The position numbers and the translations under genes are program-made. DNA of 64,000 nucleotides from Alphaproteobacteria bacterium (lineage in GTDB: Bacteria; Pseudomonadota; Alphaproteobacteria; CAJXXZ01; 1604HC). The stretch spans positions 124,001-188,000 of the forward strand of contig CP060235.1 in the NCBI GenBank assembly GCA_023898705.1. The letters run 5' to 3'. This document shows positions 42,459 through 51,059 of this stretch, in pieces; the stretch's first letter is position 1, and each line of letters starts with the position of its first letter. The notes under the pieces are model-generated. The model did not search any database. It was not told where the DNA came from and saw only the letters and a program-made list of their open reading frames with translations.

Positions 42459-43798
42459 TACAGCCTTAATGCATTTTCTATTCTCTGCCTACTTAAATCG
42501 TAACCTAAGCACTGCACCATCTCGAATATACTAGGAGATATCTCTCTACCAGACAAAGCAAACCTAAGAAATGATGCTATTTCTTTAAACTTAACTCCAT
42601 ATGCAGTTGCCAACTCTCTCAGCTTTTCCTCTCCCTTTGATATATCGAACTCATGCAACAAATTTTTTCCTATATGCGACAACTCTGGTTTTGGAACAAC
42701 ATATTTTGGCAATTCACTACCAAAGATATCAGTAACAAATTCCTTAAGTTCAACCAATGTCCTGGACCTAATCTTCATGTAATCTATTGCACATTTTACA
42801 ATTGGAATAAACCTATCCTCTATCTTTAATTCATTCTCAATCATTTCATATAATCTATCAGATTCAGTATTTCGCAAGTAAAATCCGTTAATATAAAGTA
42901 GCTTATCAAAATTTAATCTAGCTGGGGACTGAATAGATCTACCTTTTTCTCCTCCCAAAGTAAAACATTCCACTGCTTTATCTCTTGAGATTATCTCAGT
43001 ATTTCCACTGCTCCAACCTAATCTAAGTAAATAATTGAACAATGCATCAGGCAAAATTCCTAATTTCCTATAGTAACTAATGCCTACATCATGATTCCTC
43101 TTAGAGAGTTTTTTGCCATCTTCACTATGTATCAAAGGAATATGGTAAAAAGACGGAATCTTCCAATCTAATGACTTATAAATGGCGATTTGCTTGAATG
43201 TATTTGCAACATGATCATCTCCCCTGATTACATGAGTAATTCCCATTTTATGATCATCTGCAACACAAGCTAACAAATAAGTTGGTGTGCTATCTTGTCT
43301 TAAAATAACAAAATCATCCAAATCACTACAATTCATACTCAAATTAGATTTTATGTGATCATGAAATTCTATCGTTCCATGTAATGGCATCTTAAACCTA
43401 ATAACATAAGGAGCATTCAATTCTTCTTCAAAATCCCTATATTTTCTTAATCCTATCTTATCATTTTTTTCTTTTAATGCTTGTACTTCCTCATTCGATA
43501 GATAACACTTATAAGCACACCCGTTATCAAGCAATTTATTTGCAACATAACAATGATAATCAATATTTTTGGATTGAAATACTATATTTTCGTCCCAGTT
43601 AATATCTAACCAAGAGAGTGAATTGATAATTGAATCTAAATATTTGGCATCTGATCTACTCTTATCAGTATCTTCTATTCGCAATAAAAACTTCCCACCC
43701 TGAGACTTTGCAAATAACCAATTAAAAATTGCTGTCCTAACTCCTCCTATGTGTAAATCTCCAGTAGGAGAAGGTGCAAATCTTGTAACAACAGACAT
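42458..43798 (-). CDS. gltX: Glutamyl-tRNA synthetase
   Basis: 446 residues. Class I synthetase charging tRNA-Glu (and possibly tRNA-Gln for GatCAB). HIGH motif as 'TGDLHIGGVRTAIFNWL' near residues 12-28, then 'LRIEDTDKSRS', 'YLLACVADDHKMGITHVIRG' and the KMSKS loop as 'EDGKKLSKRNHDVG'. The C-terminal anticodon-binding part is present. Alphaproteobacteria often have two gltX copies; this may be either. Confidence 0.95.
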   Translation of the reverse strand: MSVVTRFAPSPTGDLHIGGVRTAIFNWLFAKSQGGKFLLRIEDTDKSRSDAKYLDSIINSLSWLDINWDENIVFQSKNIDYHCYVANKLLDNGCAYKCYLSNEEVQALKEKNDKIGLRKYRDFEEELNAPYVIRFKMPLHGTIEFHDHIKSNLSMNCSDLDDFVILRQDSTPTYLLACVADDHKMGITHVIRGDDHVANTFKQIAIYKSLDWKIPSFYHIPLIHSEDGKKLSKRNHDVGISYYRKLGILPDALFNYLLRLGWSSGNTEIISRDKAVECFTLGGEKGRSIQSPARLNFDKLLYINGFYLRNTESDRLYEMIENELKIEDRFIPIVKCAIDYMKIRSRTLVELKEFVTDIFGSELPKYVVPKPELSHIGKNLLHEFDISKGEEKLRELATAYGVKFKEIASFLRFALSGREISPSIFEMVQCLGYDLSRQRIENALRL

Positions 43799-43870
43799 AA
43801 ATAAAAATTAGCATAATATCATACATCAAGAAAGGATCAAAACAGCTGCAATATTTTATCTAAATTTTCA

Positions 43871-45487
43871 TTAGTCAGACATATCAATTAAAAAAAAGTT
43901 ATTATTCTCTTGTATTGTTACCAATATATCCACTTTTTGACCAATTGGAAGCTTATGGTACAAATCAAACCAATTAAATGCAAATAAACTTAATTTGAAA
44001 CCATTCCTATTTAATAACATTCGAATGTGCTCCTTATAGAGAACAGCATTTTCCAATACCACATCTTTAATCACTACAACAGGAGACTTATTGCCAATTC
44101 CAAATGGATGTATCTTATCTACAGAAATAGATTGTACCTCATCAAGCTGACATTCGTAGTCTATTATGACAGTTTTATCTAATTTAGTATCAATTTTCAC
44201 TTCTCTCTGCACAAAAATTATGAATTCCTCTAATTTATCAGAAGGTATAGAAATTCCGCCAGCAGCTCTATGTCCGCCACCCTCCAAAGCTACCCCATTC
44301 AAAATACACTTGTTAATTAAAACACCTATATTCACACAATTAGTGGATCTAGCAGAACCCTTCCATAAATCTCCTTTTTTATATAAAACAAAAGTTGGCA
44401 ATTCGAATTTATCCTTGATTTTTCCAGCTATAATTCCGACTAAACCAGCATTCCACTCCGAATTTTTAACTATAATGCACTTATCTGGATTAGAAGTTTG
44501 TTTGAGAGCTTCTTGTAAACATTCTTTTTCTAACATTTTGCGACGCTCATTTAAACCTATTAATGTTCGAGATAATTTATGAGCTTCTTGAATATCCTGT
44601 GTACACAGCAACTTGACAGCCAAATCAGGTGAACTAATACGACCAGCAGCATTAATACATGGACAAACATAAAATGCCATTTGCGATGCGCTCATATATC
44701 TTAGACCTAAATTATCTATCAAAAATTTAAGACCCAACCTTTTTCTAGAATTAATAACCTGTAAGCCGTACTTAACATAATCCCTGTTCAAGTTAATTAG
44801 CTCCATACAATCACCTATAGTTGCTAGTGCTACAAGATCAAGTAACAATTTAAAATCAAAATCCAAGTTTAATTTCTGTACTAATTGAACGATTACTATA
44901 AAAACTAATCCGGCAGTACATAAACCTCTGTAATTTTCCTGCTCAATTGGATTGACATCAAATCTATATGGGTTAACAAATGCACATACATCTGGATTTT
45001 TAGAAACTTGGTGGTGGTCAATAATACATATATCTTTAGCACAATTCGTAACTTCCAAACTACTTCCACAGTCAAGCATGATAACCAGTTTTTCGTCTAA
45101 TTTATTAATCTGAGCTAACGAATGACCATAACCATCTGATCTGTTCGGAATAACGTACTTATAATCTATATTGCAATGTCTAAAAAGACTAATCAACATC
45201 ACGGTAGACGTTATACCATCAACATCATAATCACCTAAAATAGCTACTCTTTCTTTTGTTTTAATAGCAACAGCCAAGCGCTCAACAAGTTTATCTACAT
45301 CTGCTAATGTAACATCCTTTAGGTAATGAGAAATTCGTCCATTAAAAAATTTTTCAGGGTCAAGTTTTCTATTTACGATAAATTGAGCTTCCAATTCTGA
45401 AATATCATATGTCTCAGTAATCAATTTCAGAGCTGTCAAATCTAACTTATTATTAAATATCCATTTATTTTCTTTTAGAGAGGTCAT
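43871..45487 (-). CDS. recJ: Single-stranded-DNA exonuclease RecJ
   Basis: 538 residues. 5'-3' ssDNA exonuclease for recombination and repair. DHH phosphoesterase core: 'VAILGDYDVDGITSTVML' (~80-97), 'MLDCGSS', 'CIIDHHQVSK'; then CINAAGRISSPDLAVKLL and the DHHA1 motif 'LEGGGHRAAGGISI'. C-terminal OB domain with HPFGIGNKSPV. Its start overlaps the stop of the next gene upstream by 4 nt. Confidence 0.94.
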   Translation of the reverse strand: MTSLKENKWIFNNKLDLTALKLITETYDISELEAQFIVNRKLDPEKFFNGRISHYLKDVTLADVDKLVERLAVAIKTKERVAILGDYDVDGITSTVMLISLFRHCNIDYKYVIPNRSDGYGHSLAQINKLDEKLVIMLDCGSSLEVTNCAKDICIIDHHQVSKNPDVCAFVNPYRFDVNPIEQENYRGLCTAGLVFIVIVQLVQKLNLDFDFKLLLDLVALATIGDCMELINLNRDYVKYGLQVINSRKRLGLKFLIDNLGLRYMSASQMAFYVCPCINAAGRISSPDLAVKLLCTQDIQEAHKLSRTLIGLNERRKMLEKECLQEALKQTSNPDKCIIVKNSEWNAGLVGIIAGKIKDKFELPTFVLYKKGDLWKGSARSTNCVNIGVLINKCILNGVALEGGGHRAAGGISIPSDKLEEFIIFVQREVKIDTKLDKTVIIDYECQLDEVQSISVDKIHPFGIGNKSPVVVIKDVVLENAVLYKEHIRMLLNRNGFKLSLFAFNWFDLYHKLPIGQKVDILVTIQENNNFFLIDMSD

Positions 45488-46293
45488 CTTCTAAACTTTT
45501 CAATTAGATATGATCCATCATTACAAATCATATCTACAAAATTCTCTATCAAATCCAAGTGCTTATTTTCATGTAAGAAACATAAATCTTTATTTACTGG
45601 AACAAAATCAAGTATTTTTTTCTGCTTAAAAGAATTTTTACTATCAACAAATAATAATGAATGACACAAAATGTCATCTAAAATTTTCTCCATATCAACA
45701 CCAAAAAATTTATCTATCTCAGTAAGTAAATTGATATGATAATTATTAACAAATTTCGAATTTAAAATTTTGTACCTATACAAAAACAACTCATTCAATA
45801 TATGCGTAGGAATATGATTGTACTTTTGGTAAAAACTAAGTCTAGCCTTTTGTAAATTTGTATATTCACATTCTACGTCTGCCACTCTAGCACCTGCATT
45901 TTGATATTTACAAAAATCAAACCCAACCAATCCAAATATTGTACTATTAGTTATAGCAGCTAATTTAGCACCTAAAATAAACCCTACTCCCTTACCTATC
46001 CAAACAATCAGTCTATTTTTAGCTAAATTGACAACATTCATACAATCTTGCAAATAAACATCGTAATTATATTTATCTAAATTCCCACTACTACCGTGAC
46101 CTGCCAAATCAAACGTGATCACATTGTATTTATCGTACAACCTCTTAATTAAAAAGTGAAAATCGTCATGTACATCCAATACATCATGCGCTAGTATAAT
46201 AGCAAATTTAGATTCAACATCATGAGTAAAAGCATGAGTATTAACAAAAGCTCCATTACATATCCTTTTGATTCTGGTACAACCTAACTTCAT
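45484..46293 (-). CDS. Alpha/beta-hydrolase-fold protein, nucleophile replaced
   Basis: 269 residues. The hydrolase fold is visible: 'FAIILAHDVLDVHDDFHFLI' (oxyanion region), 'NVITFDLAGHGSSGN' (typical D-x-x-G-H-G-x-S) and a C-terminal 'KHLDLIENFVDMI' with the histidine. The nucleophile elbow reads WIGKGVGFILG, i.e. G-K-G in place of G-x-S-x-G, so the catalytic Ser is missing. It may be a degenerate or non-enzymatic member. Translationally coupled to recJ. Confidence 0.6.
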   Translation of the reverse strand: MKLGCTRIKRICNGAFVNTHAFTHDVESKFAIILAHDVLDVHDDFHFLIKRLYDKYNVITFDLAGHGSSGNLDKYNYDVYLQDCMNVVNLAKNRLIVWIGKGVGFILGAKLAAITNSTIFGLVGFDFCKYQNAGARVADVECEYTNLQKARLSFYQKYNHIPTHILNELFLYRYKILNSKFVNNYHINLLTEIDKFFGVDMEKILDDILCHSLLFVDSKNSFKQKKILDFVPVNKDLCFLHENKHLDLIENFVDMICNDGSYLIEKFRR

Positions 46294-46464
46294 TTACATA
46301 TTCTAATCAAAATTATCTCGTTAGAAAAGTATTCAGAATTTTGATTGTTATCATTTACTATACCTACCTAATCTTAAGGGAAAATGGATAGTTTTGAAGT
46401 TAACCTCAGCAGTATTACGAGATTTTTATATCCTAAATTTGCATAAGATTTTGTTTAATTTTTA
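46294..46464. other. Divergent intergenic region
   Basis: Separates the hydrolase (minus) and ankyrin gene I (plus). An in-frame extension of gene I to 46394 is AT-rich and hydrophobic but lies upstream of the predicted transcription start. Nothing else is recognisable. Confidence 0.4.
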
Positions 46465-46493
46465 TTTAATTATTACTCCAAATATGCTATGGA
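46465..46493 (+). promoter_or_regulatory. Leaderless promoter of ankyrin gene I
   Basis: Extended -10 TGC + TATGGA (46485-46493), 5 nt (TAAAC), ATG at 46499. At 17 bp upstream the -35 is only TTTAAT (46465-46470), so the TGn element probably does most of the work. Confidence 0.6.
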
Positions 46494-46498
46494 TAAAC

Positions 46499-48385
46499 AT
46501 GAACAATTTTAGAACGGTTATATTAGGTTTAATATTGGTAACTAATTTAAGTGGTGCGAGAGGAAGATCTCCACTGATACTTGCAGCTCAACGGGGGGAT
46601 CTTGTTGCTGTAACAAAGTATATTAGAAATGGAGATGACGTTAATTTTTTCGATAAAGATAACAGAACAGCTTTAATGGTAATTGCAATGAGTAGGCGAT
46701 GTATTAAAAACACGCCATCTGTTATAAGCGAATTAACTGCTAAAGGAGCCGATGTTAATTTACAAGATTCGAAAGGAAGGACGGCTCTAATGTTAGCAGC
46801 ATTAAGAAATAATGAAGAGATCGTAGAAATATTGATTCAACAAAAAGCTAATGTTGACTTAGTTGATCATGATGGGAAAACTGCTCTAATGCTTGCATCT
46901 TATCATGCATGCTTAGCCACAGCAACTAAGTTAATTACTAGAGGTGCTGATCTTAATCTAAGAGATACGAAGGAAAAGACGGCATTAATGTTGGCGTCAG
47001 AAAAGGGATATGGACGTATTGTAAAAGAGCTAATTCATAAAGGTGCTATTGAGCTAATTGATAGGCAGAACAAAACGGCACTAATGTTGGCGTCAGAAAA
47101 GGGATATGGACATATTGTAAAAGAGCTGATTGATAAAGGTGCTGCGCTTAATCGAAAGGATGAGCAGGGCAAAACGGCACTAATGTTGGCGTCAGAAAAG
47201 GGATATGGACATATTGTAAAAGAGATAATTGATAAAGGTGCTGAGCTTAGTCTAAAGGATAATCAGGGTAAAACAGCACTAATGTTGGCGTCACGTAAAG
47301 ATATTCAAAAAATGATTATTATTGGTTACGTTCAAAAATTGCAATTTACACCAATAATTGTAGCAGCATGGTTGGGATATACAGACATTGTAATAGAGCG
47401 TATTCAAGCTGGAGATGATACTAATGAAAAAATACCTTTTGGCTCAGCGATTCTACTGAACAAATGTATCCCTTCGGAAGAGGCAAATAGTAGTAAGAAA
47501 TTAGCCAGGTTAGAAAGTTATTTGTCTTGCTTAAGAGCGTCTCAAAAGAGTTTGATACTTGATAAGTATGGGTCCAATAGGGCACATAAATCAGCACTAA
47601 CGCTAGCATTATTGGCTGGGCATATGGATGTTGTAAAAGCCATATTTATTGCCGAAGGTCAAAAGCGTGGCAAAACTGGTCTAATTTATGCAATAGAGAA
47701 TTGGAATACACTAGAAAATGAATGTGGTACGCTTATGCATGATCTGATTCAAAATGTAGCTAATCCTAATGAAAAAGATAATAACGATAAGACAGTACTG
47801 ATGTATGCATCAGAAAAAGGGTGTTTGGATGTAGTAAAGTTGCTAATTGCTAAAGAAGCTGATGTTGGTAAATTTGATAGTAACAAGAAAACAGCACTAA
47901 TGTACGCATCAGAAAAAGGGCATGCAGATGTAATAGCGCTACTTGCTGGCAAAGCTTTTGTTGATGCATATGATAATAGCGAGAAAACAGCACTAATGTA
48001 TGCATCAGAACAGTGGAAGTGGGATGCTGTACAAGCCCTAATTGGTAGTGGAGCTGATGTTAATTTTCGAAACAATAGGTATCTTAAAACAGCATTAATG
48101 TACGCAGCAGAAAAAGGGCACATGCATAATGTTGAAATATTAATTAATCATGGAGCTGATGTTGATGCAACTGATAAAAATGGTAAAACAGCGTTGCGCT
48201 TGGCTTTAGAAAATCAAATTTCATTAGAGATTGCAAAAGAATTGGCTTCGGTGGCTAAGAAGTTTGATCCCGCGTCTTTCAATTTAGTAAAGCAAAAGGC
48301 AGAAAGTGGAATAAAAGCGTACAAAGAAATTGTAGAAATAATGGAGAAAAAAAGCAGTGAGGATATGCGACGTTATTACTTCTAG
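46499..48385 (+). CDS. Secreted ankyrin-repeat protein I
   Basis: 628 residues. The signal peptide MNNFRTVILGLILVTNLSGA matches those of G and H (L-G-x-I-L-V-x-N-L-S-G). About 14 ankyrin repeats follow, in two blocks separated by a less regular section (~270-420) that includes a non-ankyrin helical stretch. Three adjacent repeats around 46980-47290 share the near-identical sequence LMLASEKGYG(H/R)IVKE. The C-terminus is helical and charged (KEIVEIMEKKSSEDMRRYYF). Encoded far from the A-H clusters, next to a putative outer-membrane protein with a similar promoter. Confidence 0.87.
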   Translation: MNNFRTVILGLILVTNLSGARGRSPLILAAQRGDLVAVTKYIRNGDDVNFFDKDNRTALMVIAMSRRCIKNTPSVISELTAKGADVNLQDSKGRTALMLAALRNNEEIVEILIQQKANVDLVDHDGKTALMLASYHACLATATKLITRGADLNLRDTKEKTALMLASEKGYGRIVKELIHKGAIELIDRQNKTALMLASEKGYGHIVKELIDKGAALNRKDEQGKTALMLASEKGYGHIVKEIIDKGAELSLKDNQGKTALMLASRKDIQKMIIIGYVQKLQFTPIIVAAWLGYTDIVIERIQAGDDTNEKIPFGSAILLNKCIPSEEANSSKKLARLESYLSCLRASQKSLILDKYGSNRAHKSALTLALLAGHMDVVKAIFIAEGQKRGKTGLIYAIENWNTLENECGTLMHDLIQNVANPNEKDNNDKTVLMYASEKGCLDVVKLLIAKEADVGKFDSNKKTALMYASEKGHADVIALLAGKAFVDAYDNSEKTALMYASEQWKWDAVQALIGSGADVNFRNNRYLKTALMYAAEKGHMHNVEILINHGADVDATDKNGKTALRLALENQISLEIAKELASVAKKFDPASFNLVKQKAESGIKAYKEIVEIMEKKSSEDMRRYYF

Positions 48386-48558
48386 CAACCAAAATAATCC
48401 TGCTCCTTCAAACCCAAAGGATTTGCCTGATTTTTAATGACCCTACGGTTAAGGCCAATTAATTCAAATTCATGAAACTAACTTCTACACAAATCATCAT
48501 TTGTAATCAGTAATCTGATCTCAAATACAAAAACTTACATATCTCTCTATTTAATCGA

Positions 48559-48588
48559 TTGCAAATTTTTGGTTAGTTATCATAAAAT
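48559..48588 (+). promoter_or_regulatory. Leaderless promoter of barrel gene J
   Basis: -35 TTGCAA (48559-48564), 18-bp spacer, -10 TAAAAT (48583-48588), 6 nt (AGATTC), ATG at 48595. Confidence 0.65.
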
Positions 48589-48594
48589 AGATTC

Positions 48595-49260
48595 ATGAAT
48601 AAATTTAAATGTTTAATTACTTATTTTGGATTGTGCAGTGGTGTAAATGCGTCTTATCTATCTGTATATGTTGGTCCAAGGATGAGTATGGACATGACAA
48701 CTATATCATTAAGAGGAAAACTGAATGATACAGTAAGGAATATCAAAAGCATAATCACAAATAATAAAAATGAAGGTAAGTTTTCTGGCAGATTTGCACC
48801 TGGACTTAGTATACATACTCTAATTCCATTGGCTTTTGTATCTACTGGATTGTGTTTAGATGTTGGTAGAGCATTTAGGGGAAATAATCTCGTTACTACC
48901 AATTTGCCAAATCACAAATACAAAATTAATGCTAGTGCCTGGTCAGTTGGAATTTATGGATCAGCAGGTTTTAATTTTGCACTATTTAGAGTTATGCTTC
49001 TGCTTGGAGCTCACGGGCAGTATATGTCTAAGGTAAATTTGGAGAGTACTGGCCAACAAGCTTACAAAGAATGGCAATGGACTCCTATGATTGGAATAGC
49101 CCCTCAAATCAGGCTAGGGATAATTGTATTAGAAGTTAGATATGTACAGCCACTATCCATTAATTGGTTCACTCAGGGGTCGGTTTCAGCCAATAACAGA
49201 GTGCTTTTTGATAGAAAGGGAGCTGGAATCCTCTCTGTTGCTGCTTTAATTAAGGCATAA
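48595..49260 (+). CDS. Putative outer-membrane beta-barrel surface protein J
   Basis: 221 residues. Signal peptide of about 19 residues ending near CSGVNAS, then alternating hydrophobic strands (YLSVYVGPRMSMDM, 'ASAWSVGIYGSAGFNFALF', 'VMLLLGAHGQYMSKV', IVLEVRYVQPLSI). This resembles the small 8-stranded barrels and Msp2/P44-like surface antigens of Rickettsiales. The C-terminus (VAALIKA) lacks the usual terminal Phe. I do not recognise a precise family. Placement after ankyrin gene I with a similar leaderless promoter suggests shared expression. Confidence 0.6.
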   Translation: MNKFKCLITYFGLCSGVNASYLSVYVGPRMSMDMTTISLRGKLNDTVRNIKSIITNNKNEGKFSGRFAPGLSIHTLIPLAFVSTGLCLDVGRAFRGNNLVTTNLPNHKYKINASAWSVGIYGSAGFNFALFRVMLLLGAHGQYMSKVNLESTGQQAYKEWQWTPMIGIAPQIRLGIIVLEVRYVQPLSINWFTQGSVSANNRVLFDRKGAGILSVAALIKA

Positions 49261-49279
49261 AATCTGTTTTTACTGAATT

Positions 49280-50257
49280 ATGAGTTTGTATTACGTTAAT
49301 GAATGTTTTTTACTGTGTGCGTCGATTTTTTTCTTATACAGAACATATAAATTAGCATTGACGACAGTATCTCTATTAATCATACATTTATTACAAACTC
49401 ACACCTCCGAATATGTGTATTTGCCAAAGAGAAATAAAAGTAAAATGCACACTTTTTATCAAACTATTCATAATTTTCAAAAAATACAAACCAATAAATG
49501 TTCACCATTCGCATCTAGCATCGTGTTGGCCTTATTCTCTTATTTAATCAAAGCTCAAAGTGGAGAATATGATGGTAAAACCAATTTTGAAATAATAAAA
49601 AATATACTCAATAAAAAAATGATTCTCAGAAAAATTACCATACCGGAAGGTTTATCAATTCATCAAGTATGTGAGTTATTGAACCAATGTGAGTTCCTCG
49701 ATGGAGCCATCGATAACGTACCTCATGAAGGTTCTATTCTGCCTGAAACCTATTTTTATACTAGAAATACGAAAGCTCAAGTTTTGCTAACAAAAATGTC
49801 CGAAGCATTTACCAATGTTACAAATCAACTTTGGAATAATACTGACCAAAGGCGCTGGAAAAATAAAAATGACTGGATTATTTTTGCCTCCATCATTCAA
49901 AAAGAAGCAAAAGATGAGGAAGAAATGGGATTAATTGCATCGGTGTTTATAAACAGAATAGAACATAATATGTACTTAGACTCTGATCCATGCGTGATAT
50001 ATGGAATTACCAATGGGAAATCCCACATCAATAGAGTTTTAAAACAGCATATACAAATAAACTCAGATTACAATACTTATAAGAAGAAAGGTCTACCTAA
50101 AACTCCAATATGTAATCCGGGATTACATGCTCTGATCATCTCCCTGAACCCACCAAAAAGTGAGTACAAATTCTTCCATCATAGGCAGATTAATACTGTA
50201 TTTTCTAAATCACTAAATGATCATATCAATTCGCTTAAAAACATACAAAATACTTAA
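49280..50257 (+). CDS. mltG: Endolytic murein transglycosylase MltG
   Basis: 325 residues. Membrane-anchored lytic transglycosylase that ends glycan strands during wall growth. N-terminal hydrophobic segments, then a LysM-like part ('ITIPEGLSIHQVCELLNQ'), 'GSILPETYFY' and the catalytic region 'ASIIQKEAKDEEEMGLIASV' with Glu209. 'YLDSDPCVIYGI', 'YNTYKKKGLPKTPICNPG' and 'FFHHRQ' complete the YceG family. Starts 19 nt after gene J. Confidence 0.9.
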   Translation: MSLYYVNECFLLCASIFFLYRTYKLALTTVSLLIIHLLQTHTSEYVYLPKRNKSKMHTFYQTIHNFQKIQTNKCSPFASSIVLALFSYLIKAQSGEYDGKTNFEIIKNILNKKMILRKITIPEGLSIHQVCELLNQCEFLDGAIDNVPHEGSILPETYFYTRNTKAQVLLTKMSEAFTNVTNQLWNNTDQRRWKNKNDWIIFASIIQKEAKDEEEMGLIASVFINRIEHNMYLDSDPCVIYGITNGKSHINRVLKQHIQINSDYNTYKKKGLPKTPICNPGLHALIISLNPPKSEYKFFHHRQINTVFSKSLNDHINSLKNIQNT

Positions 50258-50261
50258 AAAT

Positions 50262-50978
50262 TTACATAATTTTATTGGCAAGAGATCTAATTTCATTTCT
50301 AGCTGCAACTCTTGAGGTATTTAATTCAGATTTTTCTAAATCAAACACTGTCATGCCAATAGCGCATAGTTCTTTAAATACGACCCTATCTTTTATACCT
50401 GAGCATAATTCAAAATTCATCGCTGACTGCATTTGTTTTAGTTGATTAAGTACATTGCGCTGATTGTTAGTAATTCTTACTCCTAACCTATTTGGAACAA
50501 TAATCCATTTACTTTGTCCCTTTTTTTCAATGAATTTCTTTTTTCTCATTTCCCATATTAGTTCGCCAAAACACCCAGGCACAAAACTTTTGTTCTTTTG
50601 ATCAAACTTACCTATCACGCCTAAATCTATCTCACTATCATGTAAAGGAGTCACGACAACATCCGACATAACATATAACCAATCCATTGCTGAATCCATT
50701 TTTCCAGGAAAATCCACTATGCAATAATCGTATTCCTGCTTTCTATAATCTTCGATAATTTCAGGCAATACCTTTATATCGTCAATTTTTTGTATATCAA
50801 GCTGATTTTTCGCGTCTTTTGATCTATGCCTAAAATAATTCATCAAACTAAACTGAGGGTAGTCTATATCTAAAACAACCACTTTTTTGCCAAAAGAACT
50901 TAGAGATACGGCCAAATTAGCAGTAATCGTAGACTTGCCAGTTCCACCTTTAATATTACTTACACACACAATTTTCAT
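50262..50978 (-). CDS. mipZ: Division-site ATPase MipZ
   Basis: 238 residues, ParA/MinD superfamily. Deviant Walker A SNIKGGTGKST at residues 7-17, 'VLDIDYPQFSLMNYFRHR', 'CIVDFPGK' (Walker B). The MipZ-specific segments 'VVVTPLHDSEIDLGVIGKFD', 'WIIVPNRLGVRITNNQRN' and 'IKDRVVFKELCAIGMTVFDL' distinguish it from other ParA proteins. In Caulobacter MipZ forms a gradient from ParB at the poles and blocks FtsZ. The -10 TATAAT (50987-50992) lies 8 nt from the ATG, so the transcript is nearly leaderless. Confidence 0.88.
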   Translation of the reverse strand: MKIVCVSNIKGGTGKSTITANLAVSLSSFGKKVVVLDIDYPQFSLMNYFRHRSKDAKNQLDIQKIDDIKVLPEIIEDYRKQEYDYCIVDFPGKMDSAMDWLYVMSDVVVTPLHDSEIDLGVIGKFDQKNKSFVPGCFGELIWEMRKKKFIEKKGQSKWIIVPNRLGVRITNNQRNVLNQLKQMQSAMNFELCSGIKDRVVFKELCAIGMTVFDLEKSELNTSRVAARNEIRSLANKIM

Positions 50979-51019
50979 CAGATTTGATTATACATTTCTG
51001 TAAACAAAGTTAATAGGTA

Positions 51020-51048
51020 TTGCAAAAATTTTAATTTTTAAAGAAAAT
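51020..51048 (+). promoter_or_regulatory. Promoter of the first tlc gene
   Basis: -35 TTGCAA (51020-51025), 17 bp, -10 GAAAAT (51043-51048), 11 nt to the ATG at 51060. Predicted leader of about 5 nt, with no Shine-Dalgarno. Confidence 0.5.
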
Positions 51049-51059
51049 TGTTGTTGTTT

